From: JAEUJM01 sp044221555
GTDB taxonomy: Bacteria; Actinomycetota; Acidimicrobiia; Acidimicrobiales; DATDAH01
DNA: 64,000 bases
Direction: 5' to 3'
NCBI GenBank assembly: GCA_044221555.1
Contig: JBGAOY010000006.1
Location: 1 to 64,000, forward strand
Part shown: positions 49,094-59,757 of the stretch, piece by piece
Layout: each line of letters starts with the position of its first letter
How positions within the stretch are numbered: position 1 is the stretch's first letter
Program-made: the position numbers and the translations under genes
The notes under the pieces: generated by a model
The model's input: the letters and a program-made list of their open reading frames with translations, nothing else
Databases searched by the model: none
What the model was told of the DNA's origin: nothing

Positions 49094-51775
49094 ATGTCGA
49101 TCTCCGTGCGCTTCCGGGCCGCCGTCATCGCGGTGCTCTTGATCGCCCCGCTGACGGCCGCCGGCGTGGCCGACGCCCAGAGTCCTGCGCCCCCGCCCGA
49201 GCAACAGGCGCTCACGTCCTCGCTGCGCGCCCGATCCGACGGCGACGTCACCATCGACCGCGACCCCACCACCGGGGCGGTCACCTTCGTGGGCACCGAG
49301 GCCGGCACGCCGATCACCACGCCCACCGAGGCGTCGGGCGACGCGGTCGCCGCCGCCGAGCGCTTCGTGCACGACTTCGGGCCGCTGTTCGGCACGAGCG
49401 CCGGCAGCGACCTCGAGCGGCGGTCGGTCACGCCCCGCGTCGACGGTGGCGCCACCGTCCGCTTCCGCCAGGTCACCGGCGACGTGCCCGTGGTCGGTGG
49501 CGAGTTGGCCGTGCAGGTGAACGGCGACGGTGACGTCCTGTCCGCCCTCGGCGAGCTGCAACCCCGCCTCGACGTGGCCACCGACCCGTCGGTCGACCCG
49601 GCCGACGCCGCTGCCACCGCCGTCGAGACCACCGCCAAGTCCCACGGGGTCGACGCCGCCAGCCTCACCGCCGCGGCACCCGAGCGCTGGGTCTACGCGC
49701 CCGACCTGCTGGGCGGTCCCGTGATCGGCGGCCCCCGCCTGGTGTGGCGGGTCGAAGTCACCGGCCCCGGCACCGACGAGCCCATCCGCGAGATGGTGCT
49801 GGTCGACGCCGCCTCCGGCAACGTGGCCCTGCACTTCAACCAGGTCGCCGCGAGCCTCGACCGCAGCGTGTGCGACTTCAACAACGTGCCCAACGCCAGC
49901 GAGACCTGCACCGGCTCGTTCGTGCGGGTCGAGGGCGACCCCGCAACGGGCGACGCCGACATCGACAACGCCTACGACTTCTCGGGCGACACCTACGACT
50001 TCTTCAACTCCCGCTTCGGGCGCGACAGCGTGGACGACGCCGGCCTGCCGCTGATCTCGGCGGTGCGGTACTGCCCGTCGGCCCAGGACTGCCCGTTCCA
50101 GAACGCGTTCTGGAACGGCTCGCAGATGACCTACGGCGACGGCTTCGCGAGCGCCGACGACGTGGTGGGCCACGAGCTCACCCACGGCGTCACCGAGTTC
50201 TCCAGCGGGCTCTTCTACTTCTACCAGTCCGGCGCCATCAACGAGTCGCTCTCCGATGTGTTCGGCGAGTACATGGACCTCACCAACGGCGCCGGCAACG
50301 ACACCCCGGGCGTCCGCTGGGAGATGGGCGAGGACCTGCCGGTCTTCGGCGCCATCCGCAACATGGCCGATCCCACCCTGTTCGGCGACCCCGACAAGAT
50401 CACCAGCGCCAACTACACGGCGGACGCCAGCTTCAACGACAACGGCGGTGTCCACACCAACAGCGGCGTGAACAACAAGGCCGCCTTCCTCATCGCCGAC
50501 GGCGGCACCTTCAACGGCCACACCGTCGCCGCCCTGGGCATCACCAAGGCGGCCCGGGTGTACTACGAGGCGGCCACCACCATGTTGGTCTCGGGCTCGG
50601 ACTACGCCGACCTCGCCGCTGCGCTCCCCCAGGCCTGCACCAACGTGATCGGCACCGACGGCATCACCAGCGCCAACTGCACCGCGGTGGGCCAGGCCGT
50701 CGCCGCGGTGGAGATGAGCACCAACCCACCGGCCGCCCCCACCGTCACCGCGCCCAGCGGCTGCACGGGCGGGCAGAACCTCACCACCGTGTTCTCCGAC
50801 GACCTCGAGAACACCGCATCAGGGCGTTGGACCATCACCGGCAGCCCGGCCGATCTCCGGTGGTCGTACCCGCAGAACCCGAACCCGTACAGCAGCTTCG
50901 GCTTCGACGCCACCTACGCCACCAGCGGCGACACCAACTTCTTCGCCGCCGACGACGACACCGACCTCCGGGCCAGCGACACCTCCATCGCCCGCACCGC
51001 CGACGTGGTGCTGCCCGCCGGGTCCAGCCTGGTGTTCAACCACGCCTTCCTCACGGAGACGAACTTCGACGGCGGGCGGGTCGAGTACAGCACCAACCAC
51101 GGCTCCACGTGGACCGACGCCGGGCCGCTGTTCAGCGCCGGCGGGTACACCGGCCACGTCAACGGCTCCGGCGGGCCCGCCGCGTTCTCGGGCGACAGCC
51201 ACGGCTACGGCTCGAGCCGGGTCAACCTGGCCAGCCTGGCCGGGCAGAGCTTCCGGTTCCGGTTCCGGTTCACGGCCGACACCAGCGTCGGTGCCTACGG
51301 CTGGTTCGTCGACGACGTGCGCATCATCTCGTGCCAGGCGCCCACCGGGAAGCCCGACGCCCAGATCCGCATCGGCGCCACGGGCACCTTCGTCGGCAAC
51401 GACGTCTACAACACCACCGGCGCGGGCCAGACCCGCTCCACCACCGTCGGCAACCTGGGCGCGGCCACGTTCTACGCCCGGGTCCAGAACGACGGCAACC
51501 TCACCGAGCCGATCAAGGTGAAGGGCACGGCCGGCACCACGCGCTTCACGGTCGCCTACTTCGCCGGCACCACCAACATCACCAGCCAGGTGGTGGCGGG
51601 CACGTACCAGACCGCGGCGCTGGCGCCCGGGGCCAAGACCAACATCAAGATCGTGGTCACCGCCCGCAGCGGCGCACCGATCGGCAGCACGATCACGCTG
51701 AAGATCAAAGAGACGTCGACCACCACGACCACCGCGAAGGACGCGGTGAAGGCCACCGTCACCCGCAACCACTAG
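49094..51775 (+). CDS. Secreted M4 (thermolysin-type) metalloprotease with jelly-roll and shared C-terminal domains
   Basis: The product is 893 residues from the ATG after GAAGGAG. A signal peptide (AAVIAVLLIAPLTAAGVADA) and an FTP/PepSY-type propeptide lead to the catalytic domain. Zinc ligands are in VVGHELTHGVTEF and the Glu of GAINESLSDVFGEY; VHTNSGVNNKAAFL is the family's late motif. It is followed by a MAM-like jelly-roll module (about residues 570-750; SLVFNHAFLTETNFDGGRVE, YGWFVDDVRI). The shared C-terminal domain (KPDAQIRIGATG to KATVTRNH) ends the protein. It degrades extracellular protein. Propeptide removal by itself is expected from the family. Confidence 0.94.
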   Translation: MSISVRFRAAVIAVLLIAPLTAAGVADAQSPAPPPEQQALTSSLRARSDGDVTIDRDPTTGAVTFVGTEAGTPITTPTEASGDAVAAAERFVHDFGPLFGTSAGSDLERRSVTPRVDGGATVRFRQVTGDVPVVGGELAVQVNGDGDVLSALGELQPRLDVATDPSVDPADAAATAVETTAKSHGVDAASLTAAAPERWVYAPDLLGGPVIGGPRLVWRVEVTGPGTDEPIREMVLVDAASGNVALHFNQVAASLDRSVCDFNNVPNASETCTGSFVRVEGDPATGDADIDNAYDFSGDTYDFFNSRFGRDSVDDAGLPLISAVRYCPSAQDCPFQNAFWNGSQMTYGDGFASADDVVGHELTHGVTEFSSGLFYFYQSGAINESLSDVFGEYMDLTNGAGNDTPGVRWEMGEDLPVFGAIRNMADPTLFGDPDKITSANYTADASFNDNGGVHTNSGVNNKAAFLIADGGTFNGHTVAALGITKAARVYYEAATTMLVSGSDYADLAAALPQACTNVIGTDGITSANCTAVGQAVAAVEMSTNPPAAPTVTAPSGCTGGQNLTTVFSDDLENTASGRWTITGSPADLRWSYPQNPNPYSSFGFDATYATSGDTNFFAADDDTDLRASDTSIARTADVVLPAGSSLVFNHAFLTETNFDGGRVEYSTNHGSTWTDAGPLFSAGGYTGHVNGSGGPAAFSGDSHGYGSSRVNLASLAGQSFRFRFRFTADTSVGAYGWFVDDVRIISCQAPTGKPDAQIRIGATGTFVGNDVYNTTGAGQTRSTTVGNLGAATFYARVQNDGNLTEPIKVKGTAGTTRFTVAYFAGTTNITSQVVAGTYQTAALAPGAKTNIKIVVTARSGAPIGSTITLKIKETSTTTTTAKDAVKATVTRNH

Positions 51776-51784
51776 CAGCACCCG

Positions 51785-51827
51785 CCCTCCCCGGACCGGC
51801 CGGCGTCGTCGCCCGGTCCGGGGAGGG
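51785..51827. terminator. 14-bp perfect hairpin between convergent genes
   Basis: CCCTCCCCGGACCG and CGGTCCGGGGAGGG pair perfectly around a 15-base loop. It starts 10 bp after the M4 protease stop and ends 43 bp before the stop of the convergent kinase gene. A bidirectional terminator is likely even without a T-run. Confidence 0.75.
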
Positions 51828-51869
51828 GCGCGGGCCGCCAGCGCGCTGCGGTCAGGAACCGGACGGTGG

Positions 51870-53618
<1,749 letters not shown>

Positions 53619-53765
53619 GGCCCCTTGCTAGCAGCCCGGGCGACGGGCGTCAGCCGACCGGAACGGCGCCGGGGCGGCGACCGCCGGGCGGCGACCGCCG
53701 GGCGGTGACCGACGCCACGCCCGGCATCGACCTCACCGCGGCCGCCCGCTCGTAGCCTCGGGCGG

Positions 53766-54677
53766 GTGGAGGCTGCCTTCTTCGACCTGGACAAGACCGT
53801 CATCGCCAAGGCGTCGATGGTGGCGTTCGGGCGGCCGTTCCAGCGAGCCGGGCTGATCTCACGGTGGTTGGTGCTGCGGGCCCTCTACGGCCAGCTCGTC
53901 TACCTCTACCTCGGTGCGGACGAGGCGCGCATGGCCCGCATGCGCGAGTCGGCGCTGCGGATCAGCAAGGGCTGGAACCAGCAGACCATCGCGGAGCTGG
54001 TGCGGGAGACCCTGGCCGAGGTGATCGAGCCCATCGTCTACGGCGAGGCCCTCGACCTCATCCGCGAGCACCGGGCCGCCGGCCGCCGCGTCTACATCAT
54101 CTCGGCGTCACCGCAGGAGATCGTCGAGCCCCTCACCGAGTACCTCGGCGCCGACCAGGCCATCGCCACCCGGGCCCGCATCGACGACCAGGGCCGCTAC
54201 TCGGGCGACGTCGAGTTCTACGCGTACGGGCCGTTCAAGGCCGAGGCCATGCGGGCCGAGGCCGAGCGCCTGGGCATCGACCTGGACGCGTCCTACGCCT
54301 ACTCCGACTCGGCCACCGACATCCCGATGCTCGAGGCGGTGGGCCACCCCGTGGCGGTGAACGCCGATCGACCCCTCGCCCGCTACGCGGCCGAGCAGGG
54401 CTGGGAGGGCGCCACGTTCGTGCGCAAGGTCGAGTTGAAGCGCCGCAGGCCGGCGCCCGGCCCCGCCGCCGCGGTGAGCGGTGGCGTGGCGATGGCCGCC
54501 GCCGGCGCGGTGGTGTGGTGGTGGTGGTTGCACCGCCGGCCCCCCAGCCGCCGCGATCGGGCACTGGCCGAGGCCCAGCGGTGGGTCGACGCCGTGGCGG
54601 GCACCGCCCGCCGATCGGGAGGCGCCGCTACGCGGTCTCGCGCACCTTCTTTGCGGCGAGGGCGACCAGGGCGATGA
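53766..54677 (+). CDS. HAD-superfamily phosphatase (SerB-like, HAD-IB)
   Basis: The product is 303 residues from a GTG. Motif I is FFDLDKTVIAK, with nucleophile and acid Asp. Motif II is YIISASPQE, and motif IV is YSDSATDIPMLEAVG. This matches the HAD-IB group (SerB, CicA and related). The C-terminus has a hydrophobic segment (VAMAAAGAVVWWWWL) and then a basic Arg/Ala-rich tail, suggesting membrane attachment. The substrate may be a phosphoserine-like or lipid-linked phosphomonoester. Its last 50 bp overlap a small gene on the other strand. Confidence 0.88.
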   Translation: MEAAFFDLDKTVIAKASMVAFGRPFQRAGLISRWLVLRALYGQLVYLYLGADEARMARMRESALRISKGWNQQTIAELVRETLAEVIEPIVYGEALDLIREHRAAGRRVYIISASPQEIVEPLTEYLGADQAIATRARIDDQGRYSGDVEFYAYGPFKAEAMRAEAERLGIDLDASYAYSDSATDIPMLEAVGHPVAVNADRPLARYAAEQGWEGATFVRKVELKRRRPAPGPAAAVSGGVAMAAAGAVVWWWWLHRRPPSRRDRALAEAQRWVDAVAGTARRSGGAATRSRAPSLRRGRPGR

Positions 54678-54705
54678 CGATGGCGATGAGCACGAGCTTC
54701 TTCAT
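54628..54705 (-). CDS. 25-residue single-helix membrane peptide
   Basis: The frame encodes MKKLVLIAIVIALVALAAKK followed by VRETA and a TAG stop. It has a positive start, a 16-residue hydrophobic helix and a positive end, the look of a real micro-protein. An AAAGGAGG ribosome site lies upstream, although its spacing of 15 bases is long. It overlaps the 3' end of the HAD phosphatase gene tail-to-tail by 50 bp. Similar MKKLL...AAKKLRE peptides occur in actinobacteria from memory, but that could not be checked. Confidence 0.55.
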   Translation of the reverse strand: MKKLVLIAIVIALVALAAKKVRETA

Positions 54706-54739
54706 GGGGCGAGTCTAGGTCCTCCTTTCCCGGTCCGGG

Positions 54740-57700
54740 TCAGCCGAGCGCGACGTCTACGGCGGTGGTGGCGCCGTTGGTGACGACCACCGGCGCCGCG
54801 CCGGTGTAATCGCTGCTGTCGTCGTAGTACTCCTGGGGCCGCCCGCCGCTCGTGTCGAGAACGGTGACCCGGTAGACCCCGGCGGCCAACGCCGGGACCG
54901 TGTACGAGCCGTCAGTCGCCACGACGGCTCCACCGGCGATGCCGGTCGGCCCGATCGCCACGACCCACGCGCCGGGCAGTGGATCGCCGGAGGGGCCGTC
55001 GGTGACGTTGCCCGCGATACCCCCGGTGGTGGGATCGAGGGTCGCGTCAGTGGTGGCCGGCGCTGCGACCGAGGAGGCCTGAGCCAGACCGTTGTAGGGG
55101 CGGTTGTCGTGCCACTCAGCGCCGTAGCGGCCGGTGCCATCGAGGAAGAACAGCTTGTAGCCACCCGGCGCGACGTCGAGCCCGTAGTGACCCGAGCCGT
55201 CGGTGACGGCGCCGCCCGCGAACCGGAAGTCCGACGCCCGCAGGGCGATCACCCCCACGCCAGCCAGCGGGCCGCCGGAGGTAGCCGTCACCGTGCCGGT
55301 GAGGGCGGCGCCGCCCGGCGCGGCCACCTGGGCCGGCGGGCTGCCGGTGACCGTCGTCGTGGCCCCGCCGACCACCGAAACAGGCGTCGCCGCGGACGCG
55401 TCGGGTGCATGCGGGAAGAACTCCGGGGCGTGCGCCCCGGTGGCGTCGAGGAACACCAGCAGATGGGGGCCTGGCACCAGGCCCTGCAGGAGAAAACGGC
55501 CCGAACCGTCCGCCCGCACGGCTCGCTCGGGTGCCCCCGTGGCCCCGTTCAGCCCGAGCACCCATGCTCCTGACAGGGGCGGACCTCCGTCGCCGTCCGT
55601 GACGGTGCCCTCGACGGTGCCGGTCAATGCCGGCAGCGACGGGTCGTCCTCGGTCATCGCGCCGGCGGCGACCGCCACCGGGGTCGGGGCGCCGTCGAAG
55701 CCGGATCGGTGCGCTCCGGACGGATCGATGACGTAGACGAAGTACGAGCCCGCCGGCACCTCGGCAGCGAACGTGCCATCGCCGTCGGCCACCGCGGTGG
55801 CGGCCAGCGCGAAGTCCGACGATCGCAGCACGGCCACCCAGGCGCCGCCGATGGTGTGACCCGAACCGTCCTCGACCACCGTGCCCCCCAACCCGGTCGG
55901 CGCCGGCGGCGGCTCGGTGGCGTAGCGGATGATGGTGTCGCCGCTGTGCACGTACAGCTGGCCGTTCGCGCTGATCGCGAGCGGTCCCGGAGCCAGCGAC
56001 CAACTGGCGAGGGGCGTCAGCCCGGGCGAGAACTTCCGGACCCCCGTGGTCCCGTCCGTGACGAACACGTTCCCGTCGTCGTCCTCGACGACGTCGCTGC
56101 CCCGGATGCCAGGCACCGAGGCCAGGCTGGCGCCCGCCGCGGTGCGCACCAGGAGATCGATGCTGTTGAGCACGTCGATCCGGCCATCGGCGGTCGCGAA
56201 CACCCCGTGGAGGCGGTAGTACGGCTGGCCGCCGCCCCACGACCCGAGCGGCGTGCCGTGGGCGGAGAAGCGCCGGACGAGGTTGTTGTCGTCCGGCGGG
56301 TAGGTGGTGCACACCTGCTGGCCACCCTCGTCGTGGCAGGGCGGACCGTAGACGGGGTCCTCGGCGTCGGTCACGAACACGTCGCCGGTGCCGTCCACGT
56401 CGATGCTCGTGGGCAGGCCCGGCGCGGTGGTGGTCGTGCTCCACGCCTCGAGGAACGTGCCATCGGCGGTGAAGCGCTGGACGCGGCGGTTGTCACGGTC
56501 GAGCACGAGCACCTCGCCGTGGCTCGTGGCGACATCGATGGGACAGGCGAACTGACCGTCGCCGCTTCCGGCGGTCCCCCAGGCGAGCACGAAGGTGCCG
56601 TCGGGGGTGAAGCGCTGTACCCGGTTGTTGCCGCAGTCGGCGACGTAGACGTCGCCGGCGACCGCCAGTCCCCCGCCCCCGGAGAGCTGCCCCGGCGCGC
56701 TGCCTGTGCCTCCCCACCGTGTGACCTCAGGGGGCAGCACCTCGACCCAGACCGGCGTGGACGAGCTCGGCGCGGTCTGATCCGTGTCCACGCTGACCCG
56801 TCGGTGGTAGCTGCCGATGTCGGCGTCCGTGACGACGTGATCGCAGGTGACCGTCTGACTGCCGCCCGGGGCGAGGTCGGGCACGGGACCGGCACACCCG
56901 GGGAGACCACTCGCCGTGAGGTGCACGCCGCTGAGTGGTGTGGGCCCGATGTTGTCGACCTGGGCCTGGAGGTGGATCGTCGACCCCACGGTCGCCGTGG
57001 CGGCGCCGGCGGTGAGCGTGACCCGCGCCACGGGCGCAGTGGGCACCACGTACTCATAGATCCTGTAGTTCCCTGCCTGGCCCCCGTTGCCGGCGATGTA
57101 GAGGTGGATCAGACCGGTGCCGTCGACGTGGGCGGCAACCGAGTACGGGTTGAGGGAGCCGGTCGGCCAGCTGCCGAGCAAGGTCCCGTCGGGGGCGAAA
57201 GCGACGATGCGGTCGCTCTCGCGCACGAAGACCCGGCCGGCCTCGTCGACGTCGATGCTCGTGGGCGACGACAACACGCCGGCGCCGCCCCAGCTCCCGA
57301 GCGGCGTGCCGTCGGGGGCGAACCGTGACACCCTGGCGTTGAGCCGCTCGGCCACGTAGATGGTGCCGTCCGGGCCGACGGCGATCTCCTCGGCGCCACT
57401 CAGCTGGCCCGGACCGGAGCCCTCGCCGCCGAAGAGCACCTGGAAGGAGCCGCTCTGGAGGCGATAGACCTTCTGTCCTGCGTCCGACAGGGCGTAGACG
57501 GTGCCGTCGGGGGCGACGGCGACATCGGAGGTCCGGCACTGGTTGACCCCGCCACCCGTGTACGGAACCGGGAGGGCGCGGTCGTAGGTGCCATCGGGGA
57601 GGAACCGCGAGACCCGCCCCGAGGTGCAGTGGGCGAGGTAGGTCGACCCGTCCGGCGCCGCCGCCACGCCGTTGCCGACACCCCCCCGCTCCCACCCACC

Positions 57701-58039
57701 CGAGCTCGCACCGACCGACATCCGGTCGAGGAACAGGCCGTCGGGGCTGAAGCGCATGACCCCGCCTGCCGGTCGGTACTCGCGCGAGGCGCTCACCAGG
57801 ACCCTCCCGGACGCATCGATGTCGATCGGGTCGAGGTAACCGACGATGCCCGGGTCGGCGTCGGGCAGGGAGGTGGGCGACGCCACCCAGGACCGTAGGA
57901 GCACCGGGCTGAGGGTCCCGGCCTGCGCCGAGAGCACGGCGGGGGGATCAGCGGGCGCAGCGGCAGACGTCCCCCCGGCGATCAGGGCGCCGACCAGCAG
58001 CGCCCAGCCACCGAATCCGGCGACGGCCCGTGCGAGCAC
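54740..58039 (-). CDS. Large secreted NHL-propeller protein with CARDB-like and carboxypeptidase-regulatory-like repeats
   Basis: The product has 1099 residues from a GTG. A signal peptide (GFGGWALLVGALIAGGTSAAA) is followed by a first NHL-like propeller (AVAPDGTVYALSDAGQKVYR, EIAVGPDGTIYVAERLNARV). A DUF11/CARDB module comes next (ARVTLTAGAATATVGSTIHL with cysteines), then a second propeller (GGLAVAGDVYVADCGNNRVQ onwards). The C-terminal 400 residues are four to five carboxypeptidase-regulatory-like Ig modules (LTGTVTATSGGPLAGVGVIA, AGNVTDGPSGDPLPGAWVVA). It does not carry the C-terminal domain shared by the seven other proteins, although its propeller resembles theirs. Confidence 0.86.
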   Translation of the reverse strand: MLARAVAGFGGWALLVGALIAGGTSAAAPADPPAVLSAQAGTLSPVLLRSWVASPTSLPDADPGIVGYLDPIDIDASGRVLVSASREYRPAGGVMRFSPDGLFLDRMSVGASSGGWERGGVGNGVAAAPDGSTYLAHCTSGRVSRFLPDGTYDRALPVPYTGGGVNQCRTSDVAVAPDGTVYALSDAGQKVYRLQSGSFQVLFGGEGSGPGQLSGAEEIAVGPDGTIYVAERLNARVSRFAPDGTPLGSWGGAGVLSSPTSIDVDEAGRVFVRESDRIVAFAPDGTLLGSWPTGSLNPYSVAAHVDGTGLIHLYIAGNGGQAGNYRIYEYVVPTAPVARVTLTAGAATATVGSTIHLQAQVDNIGPTPLSGVHLTASGLPGCAGPVPDLAPGGSQTVTCDHVVTDADIGSYHRRVSVDTDQTAPSSSTPVWVEVLPPEVTRWGGTGSAPGQLSGGGGLAVAGDVYVADCGNNRVQRFTPDGTFVLAWGTAGSGDGQFACPIDVATSHGEVLVLDRDNRRVQRFTADGTFLEAWSTTTTAPGLPTSIDVDGTGDVFVTDAEDPVYGPPCHDEGGQQVCTTYPPDDNNLVRRFSAHGTPLGSWGGGQPYYRLHGVFATADGRIDVLNSIDLLVRTAAGASLASVPGIRGSDVVEDDDGNVFVTDGTTGVRKFSPGLTPLASWSLAPGPLAISANGQLYVHSGDTIIRYATEPPPAPTGLGGTVVEDGSGHTIGGAWVAVLRSSDFALAATAVADGDGTFAAEVPAGSYFVYVIDPSGAHRSGFDGAPTPVAVAAGAMTEDDPSLPALTGTVEGTVTDGDGGPPLSGAWVLGLNGATGAPERAVRADGSGRFLLQGLVPGPHLLVFLDATGAHAPEFFPHAPDASAATPVSVVGGATTTVTGSPPAQVAAPGGAALTGTVTATSGGPLAGVGVIALRASDFRFAGGAVTDGSGHYGLDVAPGGYKLFFLDGTGRYGAEWHDNRPYNGLAQASSVAAPATTDATLDPTTGGIAGNVTDGPSGDPLPGAWVVAIGPTGIAGGAVVATDGSYTVPALAAGVYRVTVLDTSGGRPQEYYDDSSDYTGAAPVVVTNGATTAVDVALG

Positions 58040-58115
58040 CTCGTCCCCCTCTCGACAGAGCTGCCGCCAGCGAGGTTACCGGTCGGGAGGGCGCCGGACC
58101 GCCGCGATCAGGTGC

Positions 58116-59051
58116 CTAGACCGCGAGCAGGTCGCGGGCGCCGGTGTCGCTGCTGGGGTGGCGCAGCTTGCTCATGGCGCGGGCCTCGATCTGGCGGATG
58201 CGCTCACGGGTGAGGTTGAAGTGCTCGCCCACCTCTTCGAGGGTGCGGGGCTCGCCGCGGTCGAGGCCGAAGCGGAGCTTCAGGATCTCGCGCTCGCGCT
58301 CGTCGAGCGGCGAGAGCAGGCGCTGGATCTCCTCGGGCAGCAGCGCGGTGGCCGCCACCTCGAAGGGCGACTCGGCCGAGCGGTCCTCGACCACGTCGCC
58401 GAGCTCGGCGTCGCCGTCCTCGCGCAGCGGCTCGGACAGCGAGAGCGGCTCGGCCGCGAAGCGCAGCGCCTCGGTGACCTTGTCCTCGGGCATCTCGACC
58501 TCGGCCGAGAGCTCGGCCAGGGTGGCCGGGCGACCCATCTTCAGCTCGAGGCGCGAGCGGGCCTTCTGCAGGCGGGCGAGGGTGTCGCCGGCGTGCACGG
58601 GGAGGCGGATGGTGCGGCCGGTGTTGGCGATGCCCCGGGTGATGGCCTGGCGGATCCACCAGGTGGCGTAGGTGGAGAACTTGAAGCCCTTGCGCCAGTC
58701 GAACTTCTCGACCGCGTGCATGAGGCCGAGGTTGCCCTCCTGGATCAGGTCGAGCAGCGGAAGGCCGGAGGCCTGGTACTTCTTGGCGATCGACACCACG
58801 AGGCGGAGGTTGGACTGCACGAAGGTGCGCTCGGCCTCCTCCCCCTTGCGGGACGCCCGGCGCAACTCGCGCTTGCGGGCGGCGGTGAGCTCGGTGGCGG
58901 TGTCGAGCTCGAGGCGGGCGGCGGTGCCGCCCTCGATGGCCTGGGCCAGGCGCACCTCGTCATCCTTGGTAAGGAGTGGGTACTGCCCGATGTCGGTGAG
59001 ATAGAGACGGACGAGATCTTCCTCGTCCCGTTCTACGCGCTCCTTGGCCAA
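58116..59051 (-). CDS. RpoD/SigB-type RNA polymerase sigma factor
   Basis: The product is about 311 residues from the TTG at 59051, with AGGAG 8 bases upstream; a GTG at 59087 would add 12 residues. Region 1.2 (DLVRLYLTDIGQYPLLTKDD), region 2 (LDLIQEGNLGLMHAVEKFDW, FKFSTYATWWIRQAITRGIA), region 3 and region 4.2 (TLEEVGEHFNLTRERIRQIE) are complete. The short N-terminus without region 1.1 resembles actinobacterial SigB or short HrdB-like factors. Whether it is the primary sigma factor cannot be settled from this window. Confidence 0.92.
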   Translation of the reverse strand: MAKERVERDEEDLVRLYLTDIGQYPLLTKDDEVRLAQAIEGGTAARLELDTATELTAARKRELRRASRKGEEAERTFVQSNLRLVVSIAKKYQASGLPLLDLIQEGNLGLMHAVEKFDWRKGFKFSTYATWWIRQAITRGIANTGRTIRLPVHAGDTLARLQKARSRLELKMGRPATLAELSAEVEMPEDKVTEALRFAAEPLSLSEPLREDGDAELGDVVEDRSAESPFEVAATALLPEEIQRLLSPLDEREREILKLRFGLDRGEPRTLEEVGEHFNLTRERIRQIEARAMSKLRHPSSDTGARDLLAV

Positions 59052-59297
59052 CGTGGATGCTCCTGGCTTCAGTTTCGATGGCCGCACGACCAACAGCTGG
59101 CGGGGCCTGGGGGGACAGACGGGTGAACGACGGAGGCGGCGGGAACCCTCGGTGTTCTTCTCGCTTACGATACCGAGATGGTCAAGAGGGCCAACCCTGC
59201 GGATTCCGCCTATTTCTCCAGGTGTGAGCCGGTGCCCACTCTCCGTGATGTCGGCGTTGCCGGCTGCACTCCTGAGTGATCGCCGCGGATTGATCCC

Positions 59298-59642
59298 TTG
59301 GACCCACACCGCGATCCCCCGGAACCATCCGGCGACGACGTCGACCTGACCGTCGTGCTGATGGCCTTCGACGCCTCCGACCCCGAGGCGCTGCAGGCGA
59401 TCCTGGCCAAGTACGTGGTCGTCAGCCGGGGCCACCCCGGTTGTCGCAACATCGACCTGTGCCTGTCCGCCACCCACCCCACCCGGTTCGTGGTGATCGA
59501 GAAGTGGGAGTCGCCCGACGCCCAACGGGCCCACTTCGACTCGCCCGACATGGTCGAGATGGCCGGCGCGTGTGACGCCAAGCTGGCCCGTGCCCCCAGC
59601 ATCGACCTGCTCGACGCCATCAGCGCCCACGACCTGCTCTGA
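59298..59642 (+). CDS. Antibiotic-biosynthesis-monooxygenase-fold (ABM) protein
   Basis: The product is 114 residues from a TTG. LTVVLMAFDASDPEALQAIL, HPGCRNIDLCLSATHPTRFV, VIEKWESPDAQRAHFDSPDM and the tail fit the dimeric ABM ferredoxin-like barrel. Members include quinone-forming monooxygenases and heme-degrading enzymes. The two Cys and the lack of a clear active site leave the reaction open. The start is uncertain because the ribosome site is weak. Confidence 0.78.
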   Translation: MDPHRDPPEPSGDDVDLTVVLMAFDASDPEALQAILAKYVVVSRGHPGCRNIDLCLSATHPTRFVVIEKWESPDAQRAHFDSPDMVEMAGACDAKLARAPSIDLLDAISAHDLL

Positions 59643-59757
59643 CCCGGGGCGCCGGCGCCACCGCACCGAGGGATCGTCCCGGGTCCACGCGCCGGGGCCG
59701 ACGCGCTCGACGGGGCGGCTCCCGGCGCGCTGACGCGCCAGTCAGTACGTTGAGGGC

